From the NCBI RefSeq assembly GCF_014283215.1, contig NZ_JACOMF010000010.1, forward strand, positions 62,001 through 126,000: DNA of 64,000 nt. The letters run 5' to 3'. The notes beneath the pieces are model-generated. The model saw only the letters and a program-made list of their open reading frames with translations, had not been told where the DNA came from and did not search any database. Positions 7,800 through 15,992 of this stretch are shown piece by piece. Every line of letters starts with the position of its first letter. The stretch's first letter is position 1. Position numbers and translations under genes: made by a program. This stretch comes from Siccirubricoccus deserti (GTDB lineage: Bacteria; Pseudomonadota; Alphaproteobacteria; Acetobacterales; Acetobacteraceae).

Positions 7800-8215
7800 C
7801 ACTTGCCTCCCTTGGCGGGACGGAAGAACGGCAGGCTGATCTCCTCATCCATGGCTTCGAAGGTGACCTCAAGCGGCATGTCGAGCACCAGCGCCTCCGG
7901 GGTCTGCGGGCAATCGACGATGTTGGTCATCAGCCGCGGACCTTCCTCCAGCTCCACCACCGCAATGGCGTAGGGCGGGGTGAAGCCCGGCACCGGGCGG
8001 TGGTGGATGACGTAGCTGTAGAGCGTCGCCTTCCCGCTCGCCTCGAACACCGAGACGTTCCGCGTGCCGGTGTAGGGGCTGAAGGGGCGGGGCGGGAAAT
8101 AGGCCTTCCCGGTATCGCCGCAGCGCTGCAGCAGCAGCTTTCCCTGCTTGGCGCCATCCCAGAAATGCTTCGTCTCGGGCGTCGGCTTCGGCTTCGCCCG
8201 GCCTGGCGCGATCAT
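7799..8215 (-). CDS. OB-fold DUF35-type protein with a degenerate zinc ribbon
   Basis: A 138-residue protein of the DUF35 OB-fold family, a small subunit of thiolase and acyl-CoA complexes. The C-terminal OB part (YSYVIHHRPVPGF to EEGPRLMTNIV) is typical. Normally the N-terminal half holds a CxxC...CxxC zinc ribbon. Here only one Cys remains, in LLLQRCGDTGKAYFPP, and the second knuckle reads PYTGTRN without Cys, so zinc is unlikely to be bound. GGAGGAG lies before the ATG. The stop overlaps the thiolase start (TGATG), indicating coupled translation and a 1:1 partner. Confidence 0.85.
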   Translation of the reverse strand: MIAPGRAKPKPTPETKHFWDGAKQGKLLLQRCGDTGKAYFPPRPFSPYTGTRNVSVFEASGKATLYSYVIHHRPVPGFTPPYAIAVVELEEGPRLMTNIVDCPQTPEALVLDMPLEVTFEAMDEEISLPFFRPAKGGK

Positions 8216-8307
8216 GCGTCTCCTCCTGCGTGGTCAGATGCGGGCGGAGACTGTCACGGAAGCCGCCGCCGGCCAACTCTCTGGCGGCAAGGAACGATGC
8301 TGGCACC

Positions 8308-8397
8308 ACCCGTCGTCATGGCCGGGCTCGACCCAGGGCTTTCCAACCGGCCATGGTCCGCGGATGCGCGGGCCAGGCCCGCGCATGACGGTGGGGA
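8308..8397. repeat. REP-like extragenic palindrome
   Basis: Nested inverted repeats in a gene-free gap: CATGGCCGG pairs with CCGGCCATG, ATGCGCGGGCC pairs with GGCCCGCGCAT, and outer CGTCATG with CATGACG. The wording (GTCATGGCCGGGCTCGACCC to GCGCATGACG) is that of the REP-like palindromes common between alphaproteobacterial genes. It lies between the DUF35 gene and the MBL gene. Confidence 0.75.
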
Positions 8398-8436
8398 GGG
8401 ATGGCATCTGCCATTCTCGCAGCTTGCCGGCGGCCG

Positions 8437-9312
8437 CTACATCGCCGGTTGCCAGCCATCGTGCAGCAGCGTGTAGCCATCGCCGCGCTTGGCCAGATGC
8501 AGCAGCCCGGGAAAATGCATGTGCATGCCGGCCACCGCGAGACCATCCGTCGCCACCATGTCGAAGACCCACCGCCGCGTCGCCGCCGCCTGCACCGGAT
8601 CGACATCGAAGGCCATGGTCACTTCCGGATGCGCCACCTGGATTTCCGGCAGGTGGATGATGTCGCCCCAGATCAGCAGCGACTGCCCGCCGGAGGCAAT
8701 CATGTAACCGGTATGGCCCGGGGTATGGCCCGGAAAGGGGTTGGCGGTAACGCCGGGGAAGACCTCGCCGCCGCTGAAGGTGCGGGTGCGGGTGCGGTAG
8801 GGTGCGACCTGGTCGCGGGATGCCTGGAAATTGCGCTGGCGGCCGACCTCGTCGGATTTCGCCATCGCCGCGTCATCATGCCAATGCGCCAGCTCGGCCT
8901 CGTGCAGCACCAGCTCGGCGTTCGGGAAGAGGCGCTTCTCGCCCTCGCTGAGGCCGTTGGAATGGTCCGGGTGCATGTGGGTCAGCAGCACCGTATCGAT
9001 CTCGCCCGGATCGACGCCGGCGGCGGCGAGGTTGGCGAAGAGCTTGCCGCCGGTCGCTGCCATCGCCGTGCCGCAGCCAGTGTCGACCAGCGCCAGCCGG
9101 TCGCCGGAGCGGATCAGGAAGGTGTTCACCGCGGTGCGCCGCGGCACCGGGCGATGGTTCTCGCGCAGGATCCGCACCGCATCCTCGGGTGCGATGTTCT
9201 GGATGACGGCCATGGAGCCGTCGAGGTAGCCGTCGCTGATGCTGGTGACGGTGATGTCGCCGATGCGGCGGTGATGCACCGCCGGCACCTGGGCATCCGG
9301 ATGCTTGGACAT
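8437..9312 (-). CDS. MBL-fold metallo-hydrolase
   Basis: A 291-residue metallo-beta-lactamase-fold hydrolase. The metal motif is THMHPDH (H112, H114, D116, H117), followed by GHTPGHTGYM near residue 205 and GDIIHLPEIQ near residue 226, giving a dinuclear site. It resembles the AHL-lactonase/methyl-parathion-hydrolase branch, with VNTFLIRSGDRLALVDTG before the motif. The branch hydrolyses lactones, phosphotriesters or other esters; the substrate here is not determinable. There is no obvious signal peptide. GGGGGGATACCC precedes the ATG. It lies 32 bases after the molybdenum hydroxylase gene on the same strand, so the two are probably co-transcribed. Confidence 0.88.
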   Translation of the reverse strand: MSKHPDAQVPAVHHRRIGDITVTSISDGYLDGSMAVIQNIAPEDAVRILRENHRPVPRRTAVNTFLIRSGDRLALVDTGCGTAMAATGGKLFANLAAAGVDPGEIDTVLLTHMHPDHSNGLSEGEKRLFPNAELVLHEAELAHWHDDAAMAKSDEVGRQRNFQASRDQVAPYRTRTRTFSGGEVFPGVTANPFPGHTPGHTGYMIASGGQSLLIWGDIIHLPEIQVAHPEVTMAFDVDPVQAAATRRWVFDMVATDGLAVAGMHMHFPGLLHLAKRGDGYTLLHDGWQPAM

Positions 9313-9344
9313 GGGTATCCCCCCTTGGGTTCAGGCAGCCGAGC

Positions 9345-11717
9345 CTATGGCACCGGCGCCGGGGCGGCCAGAGGGGGGCTGCCCGCCGCCTGGATCGCCG
9401 CCCAGACCCGCTCCGGCGTCGCCGGCAGGTCGAGGTGCCGCACCCCGAGCGGCCGCAGCGCATCCACCACCGCCCCCAGCACCGCCGGCAGCGCGCCCAC
9501 CGTGCCCGCCTCCCCGGCGCCCTTCACGCCCAGCGGGTTGGTGGCGGTCGGCACCGGGTTGCTCAGCACCTCCATGGCGCAGAGATCGGCGGCGCGCGGC
9601 ATCTGGTAATCCATGAAGCTGGCGGTCAGGATCTGGCCGTCCGGGTCGTACCGCACCCATTCGCCGAAGACCTGCCCGAAGCCCTGGGCGATGCCGCCAT
9701 GGATCTGGCCCTTCAGCAGCATCGGGTTGATCACCGTGCCGACGTCATCGACGACAAGGTAGCTGAGCAGGGTGGTTTCCCCGGTCTCCGGGTCCACCTC
9801 CACCTCGCAGATGTGGCAGCCATTGGGGAAGGTGGCGTCGCCGGGGCGGGTGATCAGCAGCGCCGACAGCCCCAGCTCATCGCCCATCGGCAGCGCGCCC
9901 GGCACGTAGCTGCGGCGTGCCACCTCCTCGATGCCGATCCCGCGGTCGGTGCCGGCGACGCGGAAGATGCCCTCGGCGAATTCGATATCCTCCTCCGCCG
10001 CCTCGATGAAATGCGCGGCGAGGCGCTTGCCGCGGGCGATGATCCGCTCCGCCGCGCCGACCAGCGCGCCGCCGGCGGCCATCATGGAACGCGAGCCGAT
10101 GGTGCCGCGGCCATGGGTGACGAGGTCGGTGTCGCCGTTGATGAAGCGGATGCGCTCCGGCGGGATGCCGAGCCGGGTGGCGGCGATCTGCCGGAACACC
10201 GTCTCATGCCCCTGGCCATGGTTGTGGCTGCCCATCAACAGGGTCACGCTGCCGCCGCTGTCGAAGCGGATCTCGGCGGCTTCCTCCATCGGGCCGCGAT
10301 GCGGGCCGCCGGCGCTCTCGATGGCATTGGCGATGCCGATGCCGCGCAGCCTGCCGCGCCGGGCCGAGGCCGCGCGCCGCGCCTCGAAGCCAGCCCAATC
10401 GGCGGCTTCCAGCGCCAGCGCCATGTTCCGCGGGAAGTCGCCGCTGTCATAGGTGTAGTCGAGCCCGGTGCGGAAAGGCATCGCCTCCGGCCCGATCATG
10501 TTGTGCCGGCGCAGCGCGATCCGGTCGATCCCCATCTCATCCGCCGCCAGGTCGATCACCCGCTCGATGGCGTAGATCGCCTCCGGCCGTCCGGCGCCAC
10601 GATAGGGCGCGGTCGGCTGGGTATGGGTGAAGATGCCGCGCACCTCGGTGCAGATATGCGGCGTTCGGTAGACGCCCGCGAGGCCGCCGACATTGTTGGT
10701 GGAGGACACCGGCCCCTGCCAGGCGAGATAGGCACCGAGGTTGCAGAGTGTGTTCACCCGCAGCGCCAGAAACGTGCCGTCCGCCGCCAGCGCCAGCTCG
10801 GCGGTGGAGAGGTTGTCGCGCGCATGGGTGTCGGTGAGGAAGCTCTCCGTCCGCGTCGCCGTCCAGCGCACCGGCCGGCCGAGGCGCTTCGCCGCGTGCA
10901 GCGCCAGCACATATTCCTGGAAGGGGCTCTCCTTCATGCCGAAACCGCCGCCGACATCGGGGGAAATGATGCGCAGCCGGCTGGAAGGGATGCCGAGGGC
11001 GTATTCCGCGATCTCGTTCCGCATCACATGCGGCAGCTGGGTGCCGGTGACCAGGGTGTAGCGGTCCTCGATCGGGTCGTGGCTCGCCAGCGCGTTGCGC
11101 GGCTCCATCGGGTTCGCCGAGACGCGGGTGATGCGGAAGTCGAGCCGGGCGACATGCGCGGCGCTCGCGAAGGCGGCCTCAACCGCGGCGGCGTCGCCCA
11201 GGCGGAAGACGAAGGATTCATTCTCCGGCGCCAGAGCCGGCCAGACCACCGGCGCGCCGGGCCGCACCGCCTCGCCGATATCGGTCACGGCGGGCAGCGG
11301 GTCGTATTCCACCAGTATGGCATCCGCCGCGTCCTGTGCCGCCGCGCGGGTCTCCGCCACCACCGCGGCCACCGCATCGCCGACGTAGCGCACTTCCTCC
11401 GCCGCCAGCATCGGCCAAGGCGTCTGCGTCAGCGGCCGGCCATCGCGCCGGTGGCGTGGGGTGACGCAGCGCAGCACGCCGAGTCCCTCCAGATCGGCCG
11501 CCGTCAGCACCAGCGCCACATTGGGCATCGTCCGCGCCGCCGCGGCATCGATGCTGCGGATACGCGCCGCCGCATGCGGCGAGCGCAGCACGACGAGATG
11601 CGCCGCGCCGAAGGCCGGCACATCATCGACATAGCGTCCGGCGCCACGCAGGAAGCGGGCATCCTCGACCCGCCGCATCGGGCTGCCGATCCTGGTGTGC
11701 TTCAAGCCAGCGTCCAT
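9345..11717 (-). CDS. Molybdenum hydroxylase large subunit (xanthine dehydrogenase family)
   Basis: A 790-residue molybdopterin-cytosine-dinucleotide-binding subunit of the xanthine oxidase family, which hydroxylates a C-H bond or oxidises CO. Marks include GSPMRRVEDARFLRGAGRYVDD at the N-terminus, GGGFGMKESPFQEY and APYRGAGRPEA (form II type, not the CoxL AYRCSFR). NHGQGHETVFRQI follows, and the catalytic Glu is in GVKGAGEAGT near the end. ATG at 11717 has a G-rich site eight bases upstream; an in-frame ATG at 11723 is too close to it. No gene for the FAD or 2Fe-2S subunit lies nearby, so it is an orphan or pairs with subunits encoded elsewhere. Confidence 0.92.
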   Translation of the reverse strand: MDAGLKHTRIGSPMRRVEDARFLRGAGRYVDDVPAFGAAHLVVLRSPHAAARIRSIDAAAARTMPNVALVLTAADLEGLGVLRCVTPRHRRDGRPLTQTPWPMLAAEEVRYVGDAVAAVVAETRAAAQDAADAILVEYDPLPAVTDIGEAVRPGAPVVWPALAPENESFVFRLGDAAAVEAAFASAAHVARLDFRITRVSANPMEPRNALASHDPIEDRYTLVTGTQLPHVMRNEIAEYALGIPSSRLRIISPDVGGGFGMKESPFQEYVLALHAAKRLGRPVRWTATRTESFLTDTHARDNLSTAELALAADGTFLALRVNTLCNLGAYLAWQGPVSSTNNVGGLAGVYRTPHICTEVRGIFTHTQPTAPYRGAGRPEAIYAIERVIDLAADEMGIDRIALRRHNMIGPEAMPFRTGLDYTYDSGDFPRNMALALEAADWAGFEARRAASARRGRLRGIGIANAIESAGGPHRGPMEEAAEIRFDSGGSVTLLMGSHNHGQGHETVFRQIAATRLGIPPERIRFINGDTDLVTHGRGTIGSRSMMAAGGALVGAAERIIARGKRLAAHFIEAAEEDIEFAEGIFRVAGTDRGIGIEEVARRSYVPGALPMGDELGLSALLITRPGDATFPNGCHICEVEVDPETGETTLLSYLVVDDVGTVINPMLLKGQIHGGIAQGFGQVFGEWVRYDPDGQILTASFMDYQMPRAADLCAMEVLSNPVPTATNPLGVKGAGEAGTVGALPAVLGAVVDALRPLGVRHLDLPATPERVWAAIQAAGSPPLAAPAPVP

Positions 11718-11891
11718 GCACATTCCCCCCGCATCGGCACGGAGGATGCGCGGGACCCGCCGGCCTGTCACCTGCGTAGCCGGCCCGGGCGGTATCGTGG
11801 CTGTGATCGGCGGGACCCCGGCACGGCTTGCGGCCGGAAGGGGTTTCGGCCTTCCGTCACGCGACCGTCACGGCGATGGAGGCCGCGCCCG

Positions 11892-12494
11892 ATGTCCAAC
11901 ACCCCGACCGGCTTAGGGCGCCGCAGCCTGGTCCTGGCCGCCCTGCTGGCACGCCCTGCCCTGGCACAGGCAAGCGTCGGCCGGGTGGAGGCGGTCCGCG
12001 GCGAGGCGGTGGCGGAATCGCCCCGCGGGCGCCGCAGCCTCAGCCCCACGATGCCGGTCTTCACCGGCGAGATCATGGAGACGGCCGAGGAGTCCCGCCT
12101 GGTGCTCCGCCTCGGCGCCGATACCGAGCTGCGGCTCGGCGCCGGGGTGCGGCTGCGGCTGGACCGCTTCCTCGCCCGCAGCGGCGGCGTGCTGACCCTG
12201 GAACGCGGGCCGATGCTGCTCGACCTGGGGCCGCAGGACCGCGCCGGCGGCACGGCCATCCGCTCCCCCTTCGGGCTGGTCGCGGTGCGCGGCACGCGGG
12301 TCTGGGCCGGGCCGAGCAACCGCGTCTTCGGCGTCTTCGTCCTGCGTGGCGCGGTGCTGCTGGTCGCCGCCGACCGTGCGGTCGAGCTGACCGCCGGCCT
12401 GGGTTCGGACATCGCCAGCCCGGGCGCGCCACCGACCCCGCCCATCGCCTGGGGCGCGCCACGAATCGCCGCGGCGCTCGCCTCGGTTAACTGA
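11892..12494 (+). CDS. FecR-domain protein, exported
   Basis: A 200-residue protein with an N-terminal RR-containing signal (GRRSLVLAALLARPALAQA) and a FecR-like domain. The motif VGRVEAVRGEAVAE begins that domain, and SPFGLVAVRGTRVW near residue 123 is its hallmark strand. It is probably periplasmic. FecR domains sense or scaffold at the envelope. This one has no sigma-factor partner but converges on a CHASE2 adenylate cyclase, overlapping its end by eight bases. That pairing recurs in proteobacteria, where FecR and CHASE2-cyclase genes are neighbours. GGAGG lies nine bases before the ATG. Confidence 0.8.
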   Translation: MSNTPTGLGRRSLVLAALLARPALAQASVGRVEAVRGEAVAESPRGRRSLSPTMPVFTGEIMETAEESRLVLRLGADTELRLGAGVRLRLDRFLARSGGVLTLERGPMLLDLGPQDRAGGTAIRSPFGLVAVRGTRVWAGPSNRVFGVFVLRGAVLLVAADRAVELTAGLGSDIASPGAPPTPPIAWGAPRIAAALASVN

Positions 12495-14421
12495 GCGGCG
12501 GGACGGTGTAGACCTCGAGCGGCGCCGCCCGGCCGCGCACCGCGAGCGGGCCGAGCGGCACCAGCCGCGCATGGCCGATCCGCGCCGCCGCCACCGGGCC
12601 GATGCAGATCGAGGTGCCGAGCTGCTTGTTCGCCGCCTCCAGCCGCGCCGCGGTGTTCATGACATTGCCATGCGCGGTGTAGTCCAGCTTGCCGCTGCCG
12701 CCGACATCGCCGACCACCGCCGGCCCAGTCTCCAGCCCGATCCGGGTGCGGCCGAGCCCGAGCTTGCGGCCGAGTGGCGTCGCCCGCTGCGCCTCCGCCG
12801 CCGCCAGCAGTGCCACGGCGCAATCGAGCGCCCGGCGCGGATGCGCGGGCAGGTCGAGCGGCGCGTTGAACACCGCATGCACGGCATCGCCAACGATCTT
12901 CTCCACCATACCGTCATGCGCGACCACCGTGGCGGTCAGCGCATCGAGATAGCTGTCGAGCAGCGCCACCAGCTCGGCCGGAGCGGCGCGCTCGGTCATG
13001 GCGGTGAAGCCCTCGATATCGGTGAAGAGGGCGGTCACCTCGCGCAGTTCGCCATCCAGGCGGATCGCCTCCGGCGCGGCCAGGATGCGCTGCACCACCG
13101 CCGGGGCCAGCCGCTGCTCGAACCGCGCCTCCAGCGCCCGGGCGCGGCGCTCGGCGGCGAAATGGGTGGCGACGGCGGCGGCGACATAGCCGATGGCGGC
13201 GAGCAGCGGCGGCCCGCCGCCATCCAGCAGCAGGCCGGCGCGGGTCAGCAGCCATGCCGCGGCCACCCAGCCGGCGACGGCGGCACCGGCGATCAGCGCC
13301 GCATGGCGCGGGCGGAGCGCCAGCCCGGCCAGCACCACACCGAGCACCAGCGCCACGGTGCCCAACGTCTCGGCGATGACCAGCACCGGCGGCCGGCGTG
13401 GCGCCACCCCGCGCAGCACCGCCAGCACCGCATCCGCCTGCAATTGCACCGAGGGCACCGCCATGCCGCGCGCCGCCGGCCGCAGCCCGCCCAGCTCCGG
13501 CGCGCTGCCGCCGACCACCACGATGCGCCCGGTGAGACGCGCGGCGAAGCGCTCCGGCTCAGCCAGCAGGGCGGCGGCGGAGAGGCTGCGCGCGGGCCAG
13601 CCTGCCGGGTCAGTCGGCAGCAGGCGCAGCGTGGCACCAGGGTCGAGCGGCACGCGCTGCCCGCCGACGACAAGACTCAGCGGATCGGCTTCCAACTGTA
13701 GGGCGCCGGCGCCCTCGCGCAGCCGCACCGCCTCCACCGCCAGCCCTGGCCGCGCCACGCCGCCGACCAGGGCAAGCAGCGGCACCCGGCGCACCCGCCC
13801 ATCGGCATCCGCATCCAGGGTGAGCAGGCCAAGCCCCTCCGCGGCCGCGGCCAACTCGGGGATCGGCCCCTGCACCCCTGGGGCGGTGCCGATCCCCGGC
13901 AGCCGCACCATCCCGCGCAGCAGGATCGGCACCGCCGGTAGGCTGGCCTCGGTCGCATGCTGCTCCGGCAGCAGGCCGAGGGCGGTGGGTGCTGCGGCAA
14001 TGGCCTCGGCGAGGAGGCGGTCGCCATCCTCCAGCGTGGCGGCGAGCCCGGCCAGCTCCTCCCGCCCGGTCAGCGCCGCCAGGCGGCGGGCCAGGGCGGC
14101 AGGGGAGAGCCGGTCCGGCTCAGTGACCAACATGTCAAGCGCGACGGCCGCCGGCCTGGCCGCCGCCACCACGCGCAGCAGGGCGGCCAGGCTGGCGCGG
14201 CTCCAGGGCCAGGCGCCGATGCGGTCCAGCGCCGCCCGGTCGATATCCACCACCATCACCTGGGCGGCGCCGGCCTCGATTGGGGTGGTGTGGAGAAGGT
14301 CGGTGGCGCGCTCGCGCAGCGTGTCGCGGAGGCCGGCGGGCGAGGCGAGCCACAGCCCAAGGCCCAGCCCCGCCGCCAGCCAGGCGAAGCGAGCTGCGGG
14401 GCTGGGGCGGAAGGGCGGCAT
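12487..14421 (-). CDS. CHASE2 sensor adenylate/guanylate cyclase
   Basis: A 644-residue membrane-bound class III nucleotide cyclase. A first membrane helix (residues 10-27) leads to a periplasmic CHASE2 domain (about 30-310), then three membrane helices (about 330-410), a short linker and the catalytic domain. In the catalytic domain LFTDIEGFT and EKIVGDAVHAVF carry the two metal-binding Asp residues. YTAHGNVMNTAARLEAA carries the Asn and Arg of the transition state, so it should be active. It would make cAMP (or cGMP) in response to an envelope signal. The neighbouring FecR protein may supply that signal; this is inference from the convergent pairing. Confidence 0.92.
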   Translation of the reverse strand: MPPFRPSPAARFAWLAAGLGLGLWLASPAGLRDTLRERATDLLHTTPIEAGAAQVMVVDIDRAALDRIGAWPWSRASLAALLRVVAAARPAAVALDMLVTEPDRLSPAALARRLAALTGREELAGLAATLEDGDRLLAEAIAAAPTALGLLPEQHATEASLPAVPILLRGMVRLPGIGTAPGVQGPIPELAAAAEGLGLLTLDADADGRVRRVPLLALVGGVARPGLAVEAVRLREGAGALQLEADPLSLVVGGQRVPLDPGATLRLLPTDPAGWPARSLSAAALLAEPERFAARLTGRIVVVGGSAPELGGLRPAARGMAVPSVQLQADAVLAVLRGVAPRRPPVLVIAETLGTVALVLGVVLAGLALRPRHAALIAGAAVAGWVAAAWLLTRAGLLLDGGGPPLLAAIGYVAAAVATHFAAERRARALEARFEQRLAPAVVQRILAAPEAIRLDGELREVTALFTDIEGFTAMTERAAPAELVALLDSYLDALTATVVAHDGMVEKIVGDAVHAVFNAPLDLPAHPRRALDCAVALLAAAEAQRATPLGRKLGLGRTRIGLETGPAVVGDVGGSGKLDYTAHGNVMNTAARLEAANKQLGTSICIGPVAAARIGHARLVPLGPLAVRGRAAPLEVYTVPPLS

Positions 14422-14533
14422 CGGCCGAGGCCTCCTGGCCGCTCATGCGGCGCCGCGGCCGGCGGCTACCGCCTCACCCTGTCGATGGCCCCGGCACCGG
14501 GCGGGCCGGGCTGCCGGAACGCCCGCCCCGTGC

Positions 14534-15406
14534 TCAGTACGGCGTGTCGCCGCAGATGGTGACCCGATGCATGATCCGGGTTTCCGCCGGATAGTCGTTG
14601 ATGGCGAAATGCTGGGTGCAGCGATTGTCCCAGAAGGCCATGGACCCGGTCTGCCAGCGGAAGCGGCAGGTGAACTCCGGCCGGGTCGAATGCTGCATCA
14701 GGAAGTCGATCAACGGCTTGCTCTCGACCTCCGTCATCTCCTCGAAGCGATGCAGATGGCCGCCGACGTAGAGCGCCTTGCGGCCGGTCTCCGGATGGGT
14801 GCGGATCAGCGGGTGGGTGGAGATGGTCTGGGTGTCGCCCGGGTCCTTCACCTTCATCGAGATCTTGTCGGCGTAGAACTCCTTGCGGGTCTTGCCGTCG
14901 TGGCTGCTGAAATTATCTCCGCGATAGACACCCTTCAGCCCGTCCAGCATCCGCCGCATCCCGGGCGACAGCGATTCATAGGCCAGGTACTGGTTGGTCC
15001 ACAGCGTATCGCCGCCGGCCGAGGGCACTTCCTTGGCGTAGAGCATGGTGCCCATGGCGGGCTTCGCGGTGAAGGCCTGGTCGGAGTGCCAGGAGCCGCC
15101 GAAGTTCTTCTTGTCGGCCGGGGTTTTCTTGATCTCGAGCACCTCGGGGAACTCATCCATCCCGGCCATGTAAGGGTGCAGGTGGATGTCGCCCCAGCGC
15201 CGGGCAAAGCCCAGCAGCCGGTCCGGCGTCAGCTGCTGGCCGCGGAAGAACACCACGAGGTTGTCGAGCAGCGCCCGGCGGATCTCGCCCAGCACCTCGT
15301 CATCCAGCTCGCGCGAGAGGTCGACGGCATCGATCTCGGCACCGAGCGATCCGGCGATGCGGCTGACCTCGAGGTGGCGGTATTCGCTGTTCCGCAGCTC
15401 TGACAT
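14534..15406 (-). CDS. TauD/TfdA family Fe(II)/2-oxoglutarate dioxygenase
   Basis: A 290-residue non-haem iron dioxygenase. The iron triad is H107 and D109 in SWHSDQAF, plus H266 in TQHFAIND, and R281 binds 2-oxoglutarate, 15 residues after that His as in TauD. Family enzymes hydroxylate taurine, other sulfonates, phenoxyacetates or sulfate esters. The residues here do not decide, although the family name is often used for taurine utilisation. Two in-frame ATGs (15412 and 15406) follow GGAGGAAA; 15406 has the better spacing of nine bases. It is divergent from the carboxymuconolactone decarboxylase-like gene across 259 bases, suggesting a shared control region. Confidence 0.88.
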   Translation of the reverse strand: MSELRNSEYRHLEVSRIAGSLGAEIDAVDLSRELDDEVLGEIRRALLDNLVVFFRGQQLTPDRLLGFARRWGDIHLHPYMAGMDEFPEVLEIKKTPADKKNFGGSWHSDQAFTAKPAMGTMLYAKEVPSAGGDTLWTNQYLAYESLSPGMRRMLDGLKGVYRGDNFSSHDGKTRKEFYADKISMKVKDPGDTQTISTHPLIRTHPETGRKALYVGGHLHRFEEMTEVESKPLIDFLMQHSTRPEFTCRFRWQTGSMAFWDNRCTQHFAINDYPAETRIMHRVTICGDTPY

Positions 15407-15665
15407 TGGCATTTTCCTCCGACGCTCATGGCGCGCGGCCGGCTTGGCGGCCGTCATGCGGATCATGCGCCCGGTCCGAAGCCGGGGTAAAGCCTGACGC
15501 GCCACCCCCTCCCCCGACTGATGCCGGCACCCAGGGCGAATGCGGCGGCCCCGGTTGCGGCCCACCGCGTCTGCCCTAGGATCGGCGCCTCGAAGCCGGA
15601 GGGTGTCCGCGGGCGGTCGCCCGCGCCGTGCCAGCTTCCGCCTGTGCAACCCAGAGGAGTCCAAG

Positions 15666-15992
15666 ATGGCAGCCCCCCCCTCCGCCCGGCGCGACCGGAT
15701 CAAGCCGCATTTCGGCAAGCTGGTCGAGATGACCAATGAATACGTCTACGGCGACCTCTGGGAACGCCCGCAGCTTTCGAAGCGCGACCGCAGCATCGTG
15801 ACCATCGCGGCACTCGTGGCGCTCGGCTGGGAAGATCAGCTCAACAGCCACATCGGCCGCGGCCTCGGCAACGGGCTGACCCAGGAGGAGATCTCCGAGA
15901 TCATCACCCATCTGTCGATGTACGCCGGCTGGCCAGCAGCGATGACCGCCTCGCATGTCGCGGTGGATGTGTTCGAGTCCAAGAAGGACTGA
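15666..15992 (+). CDS. Carboxymuconolactone decarboxylase family protein
   Basis: A 108-residue all-helical protein of the CMD/AhpD-like family. The core RDRSIVTIAALVALGWEDQLNSHIGRGLGNGLTQEE is typical of gamma-carboxymuconolactone decarboxylase relatives. The CxxC of AhpD is absent, so it is not a peroxiredoxin partner. AGAGGAG precedes the ATG. The stop overlaps the ATG of the following FMN oxidoreductase (TGATG), so the two are translated together and likely act on the same compound. Whether it decarboxylates a muconolactone here is unproven, because no other protocatechuate-pathway gene is near. Confidence 0.88.
   Translation: MAAPPSARRDRIKPHFGKLVEMTNEYVYGDLWERPQLSKRDRSIVTIAALVALGWEDQLNSHIGRGLGNGLTQEEISEIITHLSMYAGWPAAMTASHVAVDVFESKKD

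Noticed and set aside
8308-8397. Possible CRISPR or riboswitch
   Set aside because: It is a single nested palindrome without repeat-spacer periodicity and matches the REP-like pattern instead.
9435-11891. Very long open frame on the plus strand across the molybdenum hydroxylase gene
   Set aside because: It is rich in Arg, His and Ala with no family motif and runs antisense to a well-supported gene; only its last 200 codons (from 11892) are a real FecR gene.
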